This document shows, one piece after another, positions 20,479 through 29,080 of a stretch of DNA of 64,000 nt. How positions within the stretch are numbered: the stretch's first letter is position 1; each line of letters opens with the position of its first letter. The stretch lies in the NCBI GenBank assembly GCA_951813295.1, contig CATOTI010000002.1, positions 1,550,001 to 1,614,000 of the forward strand, written 5' to 3'. The notes under the pieces were generated by a model that was not told where the DNA came from, made no database searches, and worked only from the letters and a program-made list of their open reading frames with translations. This DNA comes from an uncultured Pseudomonadales bacterium. Its GTDB lineage: Bacteria; Pseudomonadota; Gammaproteobacteria; Pseudomonadales; Azotimanducaceae. The translations under genes and the position numbers were made by a program.

Positions 20479-21594
20479 GTGTGGAAAGAGCCGACCTTAT
20501 ACACTCGCGCCACGCTCTATGCCTCGGAGTTATCGTTGCGAACCGCCGAGCCCCCGAGCCCGAACCGAATCTCCTGTGACGTCGCCGTCGTGGGAGGCGG
20601 AATCGCGGCGCTATGGTGTGCACGCCTGGCGCTCGCGCGCGGGCTCTCCGTCGTGCTGCTCACCGATTCCGTCGGCGGTAAGCAAACGCTTGCCGCGCAG
20701 GGAATCATTCACTCCGGCTACAAGTATCGGGGCAACAGCGCAACCGCCATGCGAACCATGCCTGCGCGGTGGCTCGCGCTACTCAGCGGCGTGGAAGAAA
20801 TCGACCTTTCCGATGTCGACGTCATCGCACCGGCCATGACCGTCATCGACACCGCCAGCGGCGAGGCGACACGACTCGAGGAACCGGTCGTGGATGTTCA
20901 CTCGCTCATGGGCTCGCTGTGGCGACCGCTCACGTCGATGACGATATCCGCACGGGTCCGACCCACCGACATCGACGTATCGGACCGGGGAATCGACGTC
21001 ATCCGCACGCCAACGGCAACGGTCAGCGCCAAGCGTTATCTGATCGGCGCAGGTGCCGGCAACGATGCGATCGCCGCTGCACTTGATACCTCGATCCAGA
21101 CGACGACGCGACCGCTCCGCCAGCTCGTCGCACGAAGCCAGTCACCGGTCGACCCCATCTTCTGCCACGTCTTCTCGGGCGGCGATGATCCAGTGCTAAC
21201 GGTCACGACGCATTCGATTGACGGTGCGACGTACTTCTACTTTGGTGGCGGCGTCGCCACGGAAAACCTCGATGAGGAGAACTTCCTCGAGTCGGCGCGC
21301 GAGGAAATCGCTCGCCTGCTGCCGACTTTGCCGGGCGACCGACTGGTCTGGTCGACGATCCGCCGCGATCGCTCGGAGCTTCAGGCGGCTGACACGCGGG
21401 AACTCGACGTGATGCTCAGAAGCGCCGGAAACGCAACGTTCTGCTGGCCGACGAAGCTTTGCCTCGCGCCACGGCTCGCCGACAAGCTCACCGACTTCTG
21501 GCCCGAGGGCCAGCCCCGACCCACCGTTAGGCTCGACAGCACGGCCACACTCGAACCCTCGCCGTTGCCGTTTGCCCGCGAGCGTTCGCCATGA
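20479..21594 (+). CDS. FAD-dependent oxidoreductase (DAO superfamily)
   Basis: The N-terminus has a Rossmann FAD-binding motif, VAVVGGGIAALWCARLALA, followed by QTLAAQGIIHSGYKYRG, a segment typical of the D-amino-acid oxidase / glycerol-3-phosphate dehydrogenase superfamily. The substrate cannot be told. The C-terminal region (CWPTKLCLAPRLADK) is not diagnostic. The start may be GTG at 20479 or a later TTG near 20536; both precede the FAD motif. The stop overlaps the next gene by four bases (ATGA), so the two enzymes are translationally coupled. They sit as a two-gene insert between waaA and hldE, within the LPS region. Confidence 0.72.
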   Translation: MWKEPTLYTRATLYASELSLRTAEPPSPNRISCDVAVVGGGIAALWCARLALARGLSVVLLTDSVGGKQTLAAQGIIHSGYKYRGNSATAMRTMPARWLALLSGVEEIDLSDVDVIAPAMTVIDTASGEATRLEEPVVDVHSLMGSLWRPLTSMTISARVRPTDIDVSDRGIDVIRTPTATVSAKRYLIGAGAGNDAIAAALDTSIQTTTRPLRQLVARSQSPVDPIFCHVFSGGDDPVLTVTTHSIDGATYFYFGGGVATENLDEENFLESAREEIARLLPTLPGDRLVWSTIRRDRSELQAADTRELDVMLRSAGNATFCWPTKLCLAPRLADKLTDFWPEGQPRPTVRLDSTATLEPSPLPFARERSP

Positions 21595-22358
21595 TCCCGA
21601 CTCGCGCACTCGGCTCCACCGGCATCGTCGTCCCGCGCCTCGGCCTCGGCACCGTCAAGTGGGGTCGCAACCTCGGCCTCAAGTTCCCCCGTCGCGACGC
21701 ACTGCCCGATCTCTCAACGATCGAGCGATTACTAGAGATCGCACTCCAGCACGGCGTCACGTTGCTCGATACCGCGCCCGCCTACGGCGAAGCGGAGACG
21801 ATCATCGGACGGTTGATCGATGGCGATCGTCGCTTCGTCGTCGCAACAAAGGCCGGCGAAGAATTCGAACCCGAGCCTCCGGACGGCGCCTCGGTCTTCG
21901 ATTTCAGCGGCGCCTCGATGATCCGGTCGGTCGAGTCCTCGTGTCGCCGCCTGCGGCGCGAAACGCTCGATATCGTGACGATCCATGCCGACGGGCGGCC
22001 GTTCGACGAAATCGTCGCGGCGGGCGCAATCGATGCGCTACGGCAAATGAAGGCCGACGGCATCATCCGCGCCATCGGCTATTCGGCCAAGGGTTCGACC
22101 GACGCCGAACAAGCCATCGGCGCGGTCGACATCCTGATGTGCACGATCCATCGCGGCTACGAAGAGGAGGTCGATGTCGTCGCGAAAGCCGAACAGCGCG
22201 GCGTCGGTGTGATCATCAAAAAGGCGATGGCGAGTGGCCGAGCGACGAATCCGAACGATCTCGCGGCAGTTGCCCGGCGACCCGGCGTCACGACCGTACT
22301 GACGAGTACGATCGACCCTTCGCACCTGAGCGCGAATATCGAGGCGTTTGGCCGCTAA
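21591..22358 (+). CDS. Aldo/keto reductase
   Basis: This is a 255-residue NAD(P)H-dependent aldo/keto reductase with TIM-barrel fold. The start TRALGSTGIVVPRLGLGTVK is typical, and the tetrad is complete: D and Y in LLDTAPAYGEAE, K in VATKAG, and H in VTIHADG. The cofactor region IIKKAMASGRATNP and GVTTVLTSTIDPSHL is near the end. It is shorter than most family members (about 300 residues), with reduced loops. Coupling to the FAD oxidoreductase suggests both act on the same metabolite; the position in the LPS region suggests a sugar or polyol, but this is inference. Confidence 0.8.
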   Translation: MIPTRALGSTGIVVPRLGLGTVKWGRNLGLKFPRRDALPDLSTIERLLEIALQHGVTLLDTAPAYGEAETIIGRLIDGDRRFVVATKAGEEFEPEPPDGASVFDFSGASMIRSVESSCRRLRRETLDIVTIHADGRPFDEIVAAGAIDALRQMKADGIIRAIGYSAKGSTDAEQAIGAVDILMCTIHRGYEEEVDVVAKAEQRGVGVIIKKAMASGRATNPNDLAAVARRPGVTTVLTSTIDPSHLSANIEAFGR

Positions 22359-22359
22359 T

Positions 22360-22383
22360 GCTAGCGGAGGAGCTAGCGGAGGA
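22360..22383. repeat. 12-bp tandem duplication between convergent genes
   Basis: The unit gctagcggagga occurs twice head to tail in the short gap between the aldo/keto reductase stop and the hldE stop. Each unit contains the self-complementary gctagc, so the pair can also fold into a small hairpin. No T-run follows, so a terminator is doubtful. Confidence 0.6.
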
Positions 22384-22386
22384 AGC

Positions 22387-23838
22387 TCAGGGAGATCCCG
22401 TCTTGATCTGCTCGACGATGCTCGTCGTGGACTGGTCTCCGATCAGACTCAAGACCCGGACTTCGCCACCGTAGCTCCTGACGAAATCCGCCCCCACGAC
22501 CTCATCCTCATGGTAGTCGCCGCCTTTGACGATGATGTCGGGCCTGATGTCGGCGAGGAGTTCCTCGGGGGTGTCCTCCGAAAACGGCACCACCCAATCC
22601 ACCGATTGCAGGTTCGCGAGCACGAGGACGCGCCGCTCCAGACGGTTGACCGGTCGACCTTCGCCCTTCAACCGGCGGGTCGAGTCATCGTCGTTCACGG
22701 CAACGATCAATCGATCGCCAAGTTCCCGTGCTTCCGCGAGATAGCCGACGTGGCCGGCATGCAGGATGTCGAAACATCCGTTCGTGAAGACGATCCGCTC
22801 GCCGCGACTTCTCGAGTACTCGCAGGCCTCGATGAGCTGCTGGCGCGTCAGCGAGCCACTGTTCGGACGTTCGACGGAGGCAAGAGCGTTGTTGAGTTCC
22901 GGCGCCGTAACCGCGGCCGTGCCGACCTTCGCACAGACGATGCCACCCGCCACGTTCGCGACTCTAGCGCTCTGTGTCAGGTCCCAGCCGAGGGCGCAGC
23001 CGATGCCGAGCATCGCCGCGACCGTGTCGCCCGCGCCCGTTTCGTCATAAACGTCCACCTCGGCGGCCGGGACGTGGAGATGGCTGCCTTGCTTCTCGAA
23101 TAGCGTCAATCCGTCGCCCCCTCGCGTGATGATCATCGACTCGATGCCCGTACGCTGCATGAGGGCGCGTGCTCGTTCCGGAAGCTCGAGATCCGACGGC
23201 CAGAAGCCGAGCGCTTTGCGAAACTCGCGCCGGTTTGGTTTCAGGACCGATACCCCGCGATACTGCGCAAAAGGCTTGAACTTCGGGTCGGCGACGACCG
23301 GTAAGCCGTGCTGTTGCGCACCGTCGATCAGCCGGAGCGGCTCCATGATCGCGCCCTTGTCGTAGTCCTCTAGAACCATGGCGTCGACCTGGCCGAGATG
23401 CGCTTCAACTCGCTCTTCGATCAGTCGATCGGAACCGACCGGCATCGGGACTTCAAAGTCCGTGCGCAGGAGCTGCTGGTGTCGACTCACGATACGCTGC
23501 TTCTGGGTCGTCGACCATCCGTCGATGAAGACGAGATCCGCGTTTATGCCGGCCGCCTCCATAAGACTGGCGACACGATGCCCTTCTGCGTCATTACCAA
23601 CGGCGCCGACGAACGTGCAATGAGCGCCCAGCGAAACGACGTTCAGTGCGACATTGGCGGCACCACCGAGACGATCCTCGTGTGCTTCGACGCGCACGAC
23701 CGGTACGGGCGCTTCCTGTGAAACTCTATTTGTCTGGCCGTATAGATAGCGGTCGAGGATCACATCACCCACGACCAGCACGTGAACGCTCGATCCCGAA
23801 AGAAGTTCGGTCATACCGACAAATTCTAGCACCGTCAT
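22387..23838 (-). CDS. hldE: Bifunctional heptose-7-phosphate kinase / heptose-1-phosphate adenylyltransferase HldE
   Basis: HldE makes ADP-D-glycero-D-manno-heptose, the precursor of the heptoses added by WaaC and WaaF. The N-terminal ribokinase-type domain (about 1-320) has VVGDVILDRYLYGQTNR, GGAANVALNV and DETGAGDTVAAML. The C-terminal nucleotidyltransferase domain (about 345-483) has FTNGCFDILHAGHVGYL and the KGGDYHEDEVVG region. The start may be the ATG at 23838 or the one eight codons in at 23814. It is the last gene of the minus-strand LPS core operon, 13 bases after the GT4 gene. Confidence 0.96.
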   Translation of the reverse strand: MTVLEFVGMTELLSGSSVHVLVVGDVILDRYLYGQTNRVSQEAPVPVVRVEAHEDRLGGAANVALNVVSLGAHCTFVGAVGNDAEGHRVASLMEAAGINADLVFIDGWSTTQKQRIVSRHQQLLRTDFEVPMPVGSDRLIEERVEAHLGQVDAMVLEDYDKGAIMEPLRLIDGAQQHGLPVVADPKFKPFAQYRGVSVLKPNRREFRKALGFWPSDLELPERARALMQRTGIESMIITRGGDGLTLFEKQGSHLHVPAAEVDVYDETGAGDTVAAMLGIGCALGWDLTQSARVANVAGGIVCAKVGTAAVTAPELNNALASVERPNSGSLTRQQLIEACEYSRSRGERIVFTNGCFDILHAGHVGYLAEARELGDRLIVAVNDDDSTRRLKGEGRPVNRLERRVLVLANLQSVDWVVPFSEDTPEELLADIRPDIIVKGGDYHEDEVVGADFVRSYGGEVRVLSLIGDQSTTSIVEQIKTGSP

Positions 23839-23851
23839 ACGCAGGACCGGG

Positions 23852-24850
23852 TCAGCAGAGCACGGTTTCCAACCGATCCGCCAGAGAAGCGACCGAAAAG
23901 CTACCGCGAACTCGCGCTTCCGCAGCCGAGGCCCAGTTCAGGCGTCCGGCGGGCTCGCACGCAGCGGCTCGTGCCAACGCTGCCACCATAGAAGCATCAT
24001 CGTCGAAGTAGAGTCCAAGCGGCCCTAGTAGTTCTCGTGGGCCCGGTCGATCGGCACAGACGACCGGTACCCCCGCCGCCATCGCTTCCAGCAACACCAT
24101 GCCGAACGCCTCGCTCTCTGTCGCGCACGCAAGCACGACGTCGAAAGCTTCGAGATATCGGCGTGCTTCAGCGACGTGACCCAGCAAGCGAATCTCCGGG
24201 GAAGACGCGGCGACGGCTTCAAGTTCGCCCCTGAGTTCGCCGTCCCCGATGTACACGAGCTGCGACGCGTCGAAAGTTCCATGGAACGTCATAAAGGGCG
24301 CGACGGCGCGGACCGGATCCTTCTTCCGGTGTAACCGGCCGACGACGCCGACCACCGTGACACCGCGAGGCAGATCGAGCGCTGCGCGCGCGGCCTCTCG
24401 ATCGAAGCATTCGGCTCGAAACCCGTCCAGGTCGACGGGATTCGGCAAAACGACCACGTCGTCGATTCCATGCGCCGCGATATCGGCAGCGACGGGCGAC
24501 GACACGCCCGCGAAGACGAGCCCCGGGTGTCGCCGCCATTCAAGTCGGCGGCGCCACGATCGCAACAACCCGAACTCGTGCGCGACGAGAATGCGCACCT
24601 TTGCCCGCAAATGAGAAGAAGCCCGGAACGCTCCCCAGCGGTGCGCGACGATCGCGTCGAAGCTGTCGGGACGCGGATCGCCGAATGTCACCCCACCCGC
24701 AAAGGAGCCTCGATTAGTAAAGAAACCCCGGTTCTCAAGAAACACCGTCGAGACGTTGTGGCCTAATGATGCGAGAGCTGCTGCATAACCGCGGCAAATA
24801 TCGACGAAGGGAGGGTGATCGTTCGGGCAAACCTGCAATATGCGAGCCAT
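23852..24850 (-). CDS. LPS core glycosyltransferase, GT4 family
   Basis: The protein is a GT-B retaining glycosyltransferase of 332 residues. The acceptor half starts MARILQVCPNDHPPFVDICR; the donor half has VGVVGRLHRKKDP and the EX7E-type nucleotide-sugar site ATESEAFGMVLLEAMAAGVP. The start overlaps the stop of the upstream kinase gene by one base (TGATG). The operon context indicates addition of an outer-core sugar; the sugar and linkage cannot be read from the sequence. Confidence 0.85.
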   Translation of the reverse strand: MARILQVCPNDHPPFVDICRGYAAALASLGHNVSTVFLENRGFFTNRGSFAGGVTFGDPRPDSFDAIVAHRWGAFRASSHLRAKVRILVAHEFGLLRSWRRRLEWRRHPGLVFAGVSSPVAADIAAHGIDDVVVLPNPVDLDGFRAECFDREAARAALDLPRGVTVVGVVGRLHRKKDPVRAVAPFMTFHGTFDASQLVYIGDGELRGELEAVAASSPEIRLLGHVAEARRYLEAFDVVLACATESEAFGMVLLEAMAAGVPVVCADRPGPRELLGPLGLYFDDDASMVAALARAAACEPAGRLNWASAAEARVRGSFSVASLADRLETVLC

Positions 24851-26199
24851 CAGGATGACTCGATCAAGGCTTGGAGCCGATCGACGAGAGGCGTCGGAGC
24901 ATCCGTCCAGTTCGCGAGGAAACGTTCAAGATCTTGAGCGAACTGTCGGCGAAACTCGGTCACCCTCGGGTGAAAGGCGGCCGTATCGAGGTCGAGCACG
25001 ACGATCCCACCATCGTCGGCGACGAGGTAGTTGCTGGCCTTGCAGTCGCCGTGCGTGAAGCGGCACGAACGAAAACACTCGAAAAGATCAACCGTCGCGT
25101 CGATCAGGTGTTCCTGCCAACCGGACGCCGCAACGATTTCGTCGAGCGACGAACCCGGCGCGTATTGATAGGCAAAATAGCTCAGCGTGCGATAACCCCA
25201 GGCGCTGTACTCGAGCAACGCAATGGGTTTTGGCACCGGAAGCCCGAGCGCACGAGCAGCATGCATGTTCGCCCAACCCCGAGCCCCGCGTGATGCTCGT
25301 AGGCTCGTCCTCGCGCCATGCCACCAAGACTTGCGGTTCTGCCGTTTGATAACCATCCCGTCGTGCAGGACGACGGTCGCGGTCCTGCCCGACTTTAGGA
25401 AGTCGGCGCTACCCGCGAACCCCCCTTCGATGTCGGCGGGTCCGATCGGAACTCCGCGATCCGCGCACCATCGCATGCCGCGATGCGCCGCCGTCCGCAC
25501 GGCTGAAGTGTCGCGAAAGACTTTGGCGGCGATCGCTTTAGCCCGCCGTGCCCGGTACTCGCTCGTCCGGGCGGCAAAGTCAGTCGACGCGATCATATTC
25601 CCGCCAGTGAGGCGACTCGCACGCGCAGTCGATCGACGCGCCGAACGAGGGGCATCCGGCCGCACCGGAAACTCGGCGTGCCAGCGCGCGAGCGCGGCGA
25701 TCGAGTCGAATCGACCGCCGCTCACGGCCGCGCCATCGAGAACGAATAGTCCCTCCTCATTCTGAACGATATTGCCGCGATGAAGATCAAGATGTCTAAC
25801 GCCCTTCGCCGCCATTGTCTCGAAGAGACGCAGAATGACGAACGTTTCCGGTTCATCCAGCCGACGCAGACGACCGAGGTCTTCGAGAAGCACGAGTTCT
25901 GCATCACCCGTCCGACGTCTGGCGAGGACCAGTGGGGCCGGGATCTCCGCAACGCGCAAGCACGAAAGGCCGCGTTCCTCACGATCCGCACGACGATGCG
26001 ACGATCGCCCGAAGAAGACCTTCGCCACGACCGCCACGTCGGATCCCCGGCGTTGCCATAGCGCTCGGAAGACGGCTCGCCTGCCCGGTACGAGCCGCAG
26101 GAGTTCGAGATAGGTGAGGTGATCACCGCCGTCGAGTTCGATCGTCAACGGCAGATCGGCGTCATAGGTCAGCCGCCGATGCTCGGTGTCGATCGTCAT
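24850..26199 (-). CDS. Tandem LPS-kinase-like protein (two kinase domains)
   Basis: This 449-residue protein contains two small kinase modules. The first (about 1-170) has a catalytic loop HLDLHRGNIV at 136-145 and a metal-binding VLDG at 153-156. The second (about 255-430) has HGDCKASNYLV starting at 383 and VLDLDTAAFH starting at 401. Candidate ATP-binding lysines are K60 and K285. Both halves resemble the WaaP/InaA group of LPS sugar kinases. The gene lies directly after waaP (four-base overlap) and before the GT4 gene (one-base overlap), so phosphorylation of core heptoses is likely. Single-domain kinases occupy similar positions in pseudomonads; I infer a fusion or duplication. Confidence 0.75.
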   Translation of the reverse strand: MTIDTEHRRLTYDADLPLTIELDGGDHLTYLELLRLVPGRRAVFRALWQRRGSDVAVVAKVFFGRSSHRRADREERGLSCLRVAEIPAPLVLARRRTGDAELVLLEDLGRLRRLDEPETFVILRLFETMAAKGVRHLDLHRGNIVQNEEGLFVLDGAAVSGGRFDSIAALARWHAEFPVRPDAPRSARRSTARASRLTGGNMIASTDFAARTSEYRARRAKAIAAKVFRDTSAVRTAAHRGMRWCADRGVPIGPADIEGGFAGSADFLKSGRTATVVLHDGMVIKRQNRKSWWHGARTSLRASRGARGWANMHAARALGLPVPKPIALLEYSAWGYRTLSYFAYQYAPGSSLDEIVAASGWQEHLIDATVDLFECFRSCRFTHGDCKASNYLVADDGGIVVLDLDTAAFHPRVTEFRRQFAQDLERFLANWTDAPTPLVDRLQALIESS

Positions 26200-26996
26200 G
26201 TCCCCGGCGCGCCTCGACCGTTGCGCCGCGCCTCCCGTTGGTTGAGCCGTTCGGCGCGACGCTCGACGTCGCCCCAGAAGGATTCCTCCACCTCCGTCCC
26301 GAGCGCCCGTTCGTACCCCCGCGCAAAAACCCCCTGCTCGCGTCGTGTAGGTTGGTGATCCCGGCAGGAAAAAAGCAAGGCACCAACGTCACGGACACGC
26401 CAGCGGCGTGGCGTCACCGAGCGAATCTGGGCGCGATGCAGGTCAATCAAGCCGAGGTCGAAACGACCTCGCGCAAACGCCGCCATCGAATAGAAGCAAT
26501 GACAGACGTACAGGTCACGATGGTTCACACCCGCTAGATGCAGCTGACCGATCAGGCAACCGAGCCGGCGCGCGAGGTTTAACCTTTGCCACGCGTTGAG
26601 TTCGACCGCGCCAGGGCCTTCTAGAAGATCCTCGAGGCTCCGGTAACCGTTGAGCGCGTCACAGATCACGAATGAACGCCGCGAGAGAGGGAGCCAGCCC
26701 GATTCCCCGAACTGCGCGACCAGCGGGACGACGATTCCACGTGCACGCAGGTGACAGCACGCCCGAAACTCGTTTTCCGCGCCGATGGTCGGCCACTTAC
26801 CCACGAGGAGGTTCTTCAGAATCTCGACCATCCCGATTCGGTCGTGGCGCTTGAGGTAGTAGGTCTGTCCATGCGATATGAAACGAACTGTCGAGCGGTT
26901 CTTGACGGCGCGAACGACCTCGCCGCGAATAGCCCAGGGCGAGCCGAACGGCGCCTCACCGCGATCACGAAGGTCGGGCCGGACATAGGCGGTCAT
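26196..26996 (-). CDS. waaP: LPS core heptose(I) kinase WaaP
   Basis: WaaP (RfaP) phosphorylates the first heptose of the LPS inner core, which stabilises the outer membrane through divalent cations. The family features are clear: RFISHGQTYYLKRHDR (ATP lysine region), the catalytic loop VNHRDLYVCHCFY and the metal site LGLIDLHRAQIR. The length is 266 residues, as expected. Four-base overlaps join it to the waaG fusion upstream and the tandem kinase downstream. The end is rich in arginine, with no other domain. Confidence 0.93.
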   Translation of the reverse strand: MTAYVRPDLRDRGEAPFGSPWAIRGEVVRAVKNRSTVRFISHGQTYYLKRHDRIGMVEILKNLLVGKWPTIGAENEFRACCHLRARGIVVPLVAQFGESGWLPLSRRSFVICDALNGYRSLEDLLEGPGAVELNAWQRLNLARRLGCLIGQLHLAGVNHRDLYVCHCFYSMAAFARGRFDLGLIDLHRAQIRSVTPRRWRVRDVGALLFSCRDHQPTRREQGVFARGYERALGTEVEESFWGDVERRAERLNQREARRNGRGAPGT

Positions 26997-29080
26997 GACC
27001 CTTTGGCGCTCGTGGCAAGCCGTGGATGACGAACCGCGTCGACCGACCGCTGCTCAAGCACTCTTTCTATCCGATCGACGTTTCTTTCAACTGCGCCAAA
27101 GAGTTCCCGGTGTTCGATGAGGTCCGCGGCACCAGACATGTGCTTTTCCCGATAGCTCGCATCCGTTACGAGCGCACGCAGCGCGACATCGGCCTTTTCT
27201 TGGACAAACGGAGATCTAAGTACGATGCCGGCATCGTACTCTGCAACGTAGCGAGCATGTTCGACCGCTTCGGATACCAATGCCGGAATGCCGGACGCTA
27301 TGGCTTCGAATGTCCAGCTGCGTGCGCCATCCGTGTAGGAGAAGTCGACGAACAGGTCCGTTCCCGCAAAGGCCGCGCGTACGTCTAAATCGCCTACCCA
27401 CACCTGATCGGCGACTCCAAGCACGTCGACCGAATCGAGGAACGGGGTGTCGATCGAACCGACGGCCGCGATACGGCAGCGCCGCCGCCACTCTTCCGGC
27501 AGTCGCGAGATCCCTCGAATCAGCCGCTCGAATCCGTGCGAGACGAGATCAGCACCGGCGATCATGATGACGACGTCGTCGGTTCTAGCGCTGACGAGTC
27601 CACGCATATCAAAGCCCGAATCGATCGGAGGACGGCGAAAGAGCCCCGGCGTATGGTTCTGATCATCGAGCCAAAGATCGACGTCGTACGACTCACGCTC
27701 TGACTCGGAAAGCCGATAGGCGAGCCGGTAGTCTGCACCTAGGGCATCGAGTGCTTCGTCAACCCAGCCGGAAAACCGCACAGTGCGCTGGCTTTCGACA
27801 AGGCTCGCGATCGGCACCATCCGGATATCGATCCCAGGCGGGGTCGGCCCACGCCAGCGGTAGGCTAGGACACGGACGTAAAGCCCGCGCGCGCGGCAAC
27901 CGAGTGCGAGCGGGAGGAGAAGGCGGAATCTTGGATCAACATGGTCGTACTGGTCGACTACAAAAACGACGACCTTCCGCCCACGGGTAACTACGATTTC
28001 CTCCAGAATGGCAATCACCCGATCAGGTAAACCGGTTAGATCTTCCCGCTGCGCATACGCCTTTCCCGATCGACACCACTCTGATCTTTCGGGGCTCGTG
28101 AGTAGGCGTCGAACCTCCGCGTCGAAACGCGCCTGCTCGAACGGCTGTTCGACAACAATCCCCGCGCGAGCGCGGCGCACGTAATCGGCATAGCCACAGT
28201 TGGCCGTTACGACAACGGGGAGCCCCGCTATCATCGCCTCGAGAATGACCTTCCCGGCCGCTTCATCGTAGGCGGGCAACAGAAGGCCGTCCGCGGTCGC
28301 GAGGAGGGCAGCCACATCGTCCCGCCCACCGAGGAAATGCACACGATGCCCAACTCCCTGCCGGATCGCGAGTCGGCGAAACCGCGGAGTCGCTCGGCGA
28401 TCTTCGCCAGCGACGACCAGGTGCACGTCGTCGGACAACGCGCGGAGGCTGCGGATGCTCCGATCGAGACCTTTCTTGATGAACCCGGACCCGATGTGGA
28501 GGAGCATTCGCCCACCACCCACGAGTTCGCGTTTGAGATCGCCGTCGGGTACGCCCCGCCCCCGATCGGTTTCGATGCCCGGCGGTAATCGATAGAAGCG
28601 CTCACTCGGCGTACCGTAGTAGTGCTGGAAGATGCGCTCCTGACCCGGGGCGATCGTGAGGATTCGCGTCGGCGAGGCGGGATCGAAAACGGCTCGTTCG
28701 TAGGCTGCAAAATGCTTGAAGCGAGGCGTCACACGATAGAGCCAGGGGCGCTGTTTGAACGCCTTTTCGATGAAGCACGAGTCACCCGCATAATAGACGT
28801 CGAGTCCAGGCATCTTGTTGAGGCCGACGAGCAGGTCCACGGGATGTTCGCTGACGTGTTTCTCGAGCAGGTCCGTAAATCGACGGTAACGTCGATGGCT
28901 CGCGAAGCCCGCGACGGGCAACTCGACACATTCCACCTGGTTCGAGAGCGACATCTCGAGACGCATCGTGTAGATGCGCACCTGATGGCCACGCTCGAGG
29001 GCCACGTCGATGAGCTGCGGGAGGTCCCGTGAGAGTCCACCGAAAGCAAAAAGCCGGTAGAGAACGAACGCAATGCGCAT
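26993..29080 (-). CDS. waaG: WaaG-type LPS glucosyltransferase fused to a second GT-B glycosyltransferase domain
   Basis: The ATG at 29080 gives 695 residues, nearly twice the normal WaaG length. Residues 1 to about 365 are a WaaG (RfaG) enzyme: MRIAFVLYRLFAFGGLSRDL, PGLDVYYAGDSCF, LLHIGSGFIKKGLDR and the donor-site glutamates in YDEAAGKVILEAMIAGLP. Residues about 368-690 form a second GT-B unit, with VVVFVVDQYDHVDPRF at its start and WTFEAIASGIPALVSEA near its end; there only the second donor-site glutamate is present. The frame is open upstream to 29458, but that part overlaps waaC and is not family sequence. The protein probably adds two successive outer-core sugars. Confidence 0.85.
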   Translation of the reverse strand: MRIAFVLYRLFAFGGLSRDLPQLIDVALERGHQVRIYTMRLEMSLSNQVECVELPVAGFASHRRYRRFTDLLEKHVSEHPVDLLVGLNKMPGLDVYYAGDSCFIEKAFKQRPWLYRVTPRFKHFAAYERAVFDPASPTRILTIAPGQERIFQHYYGTPSERFYRLPPGIETDRGRGVPDGDLKRELVGGGRMLLHIGSGFIKKGLDRSIRSLRALSDDVHLVVAGEDRRATPRFRRLAIRQGVGHRVHFLGGRDDVAALLATADGLLLPAYDEAAGKVILEAMIAGLPVVVTANCGYADYVRRARAGIVVEQPFEQARFDAEVRRLLTSPERSEWCRSGKAYAQREDLTGLPDRVIAILEEIVVTRGRKVVVFVVDQYDHVDPRFRLLLPLALGCRARGLYVRVLAYRWRGPTPPGIDIRMVPIASLVESQRTVRFSGWVDEALDALGADYRLAYRLSESERESYDVDLWLDDQNHTPGLFRRPPIDSGFDMRGLVSARTDDVVIMIAGADLVSHGFERLIRGISRLPEEWRRRCRIAAVGSIDTPFLDSVDVLGVADQVWVGDLDVRAAFAGTDLFVDFSYTDGARSWTFEAIASGIPALVSEAVEHARYVAEYDAGIVLRSPFVQEKADVALRALVTDASYREKHMSGAADLIEHRELFGAVERNVDRIERVLEQRSVDAVRHPRLATSAKGS

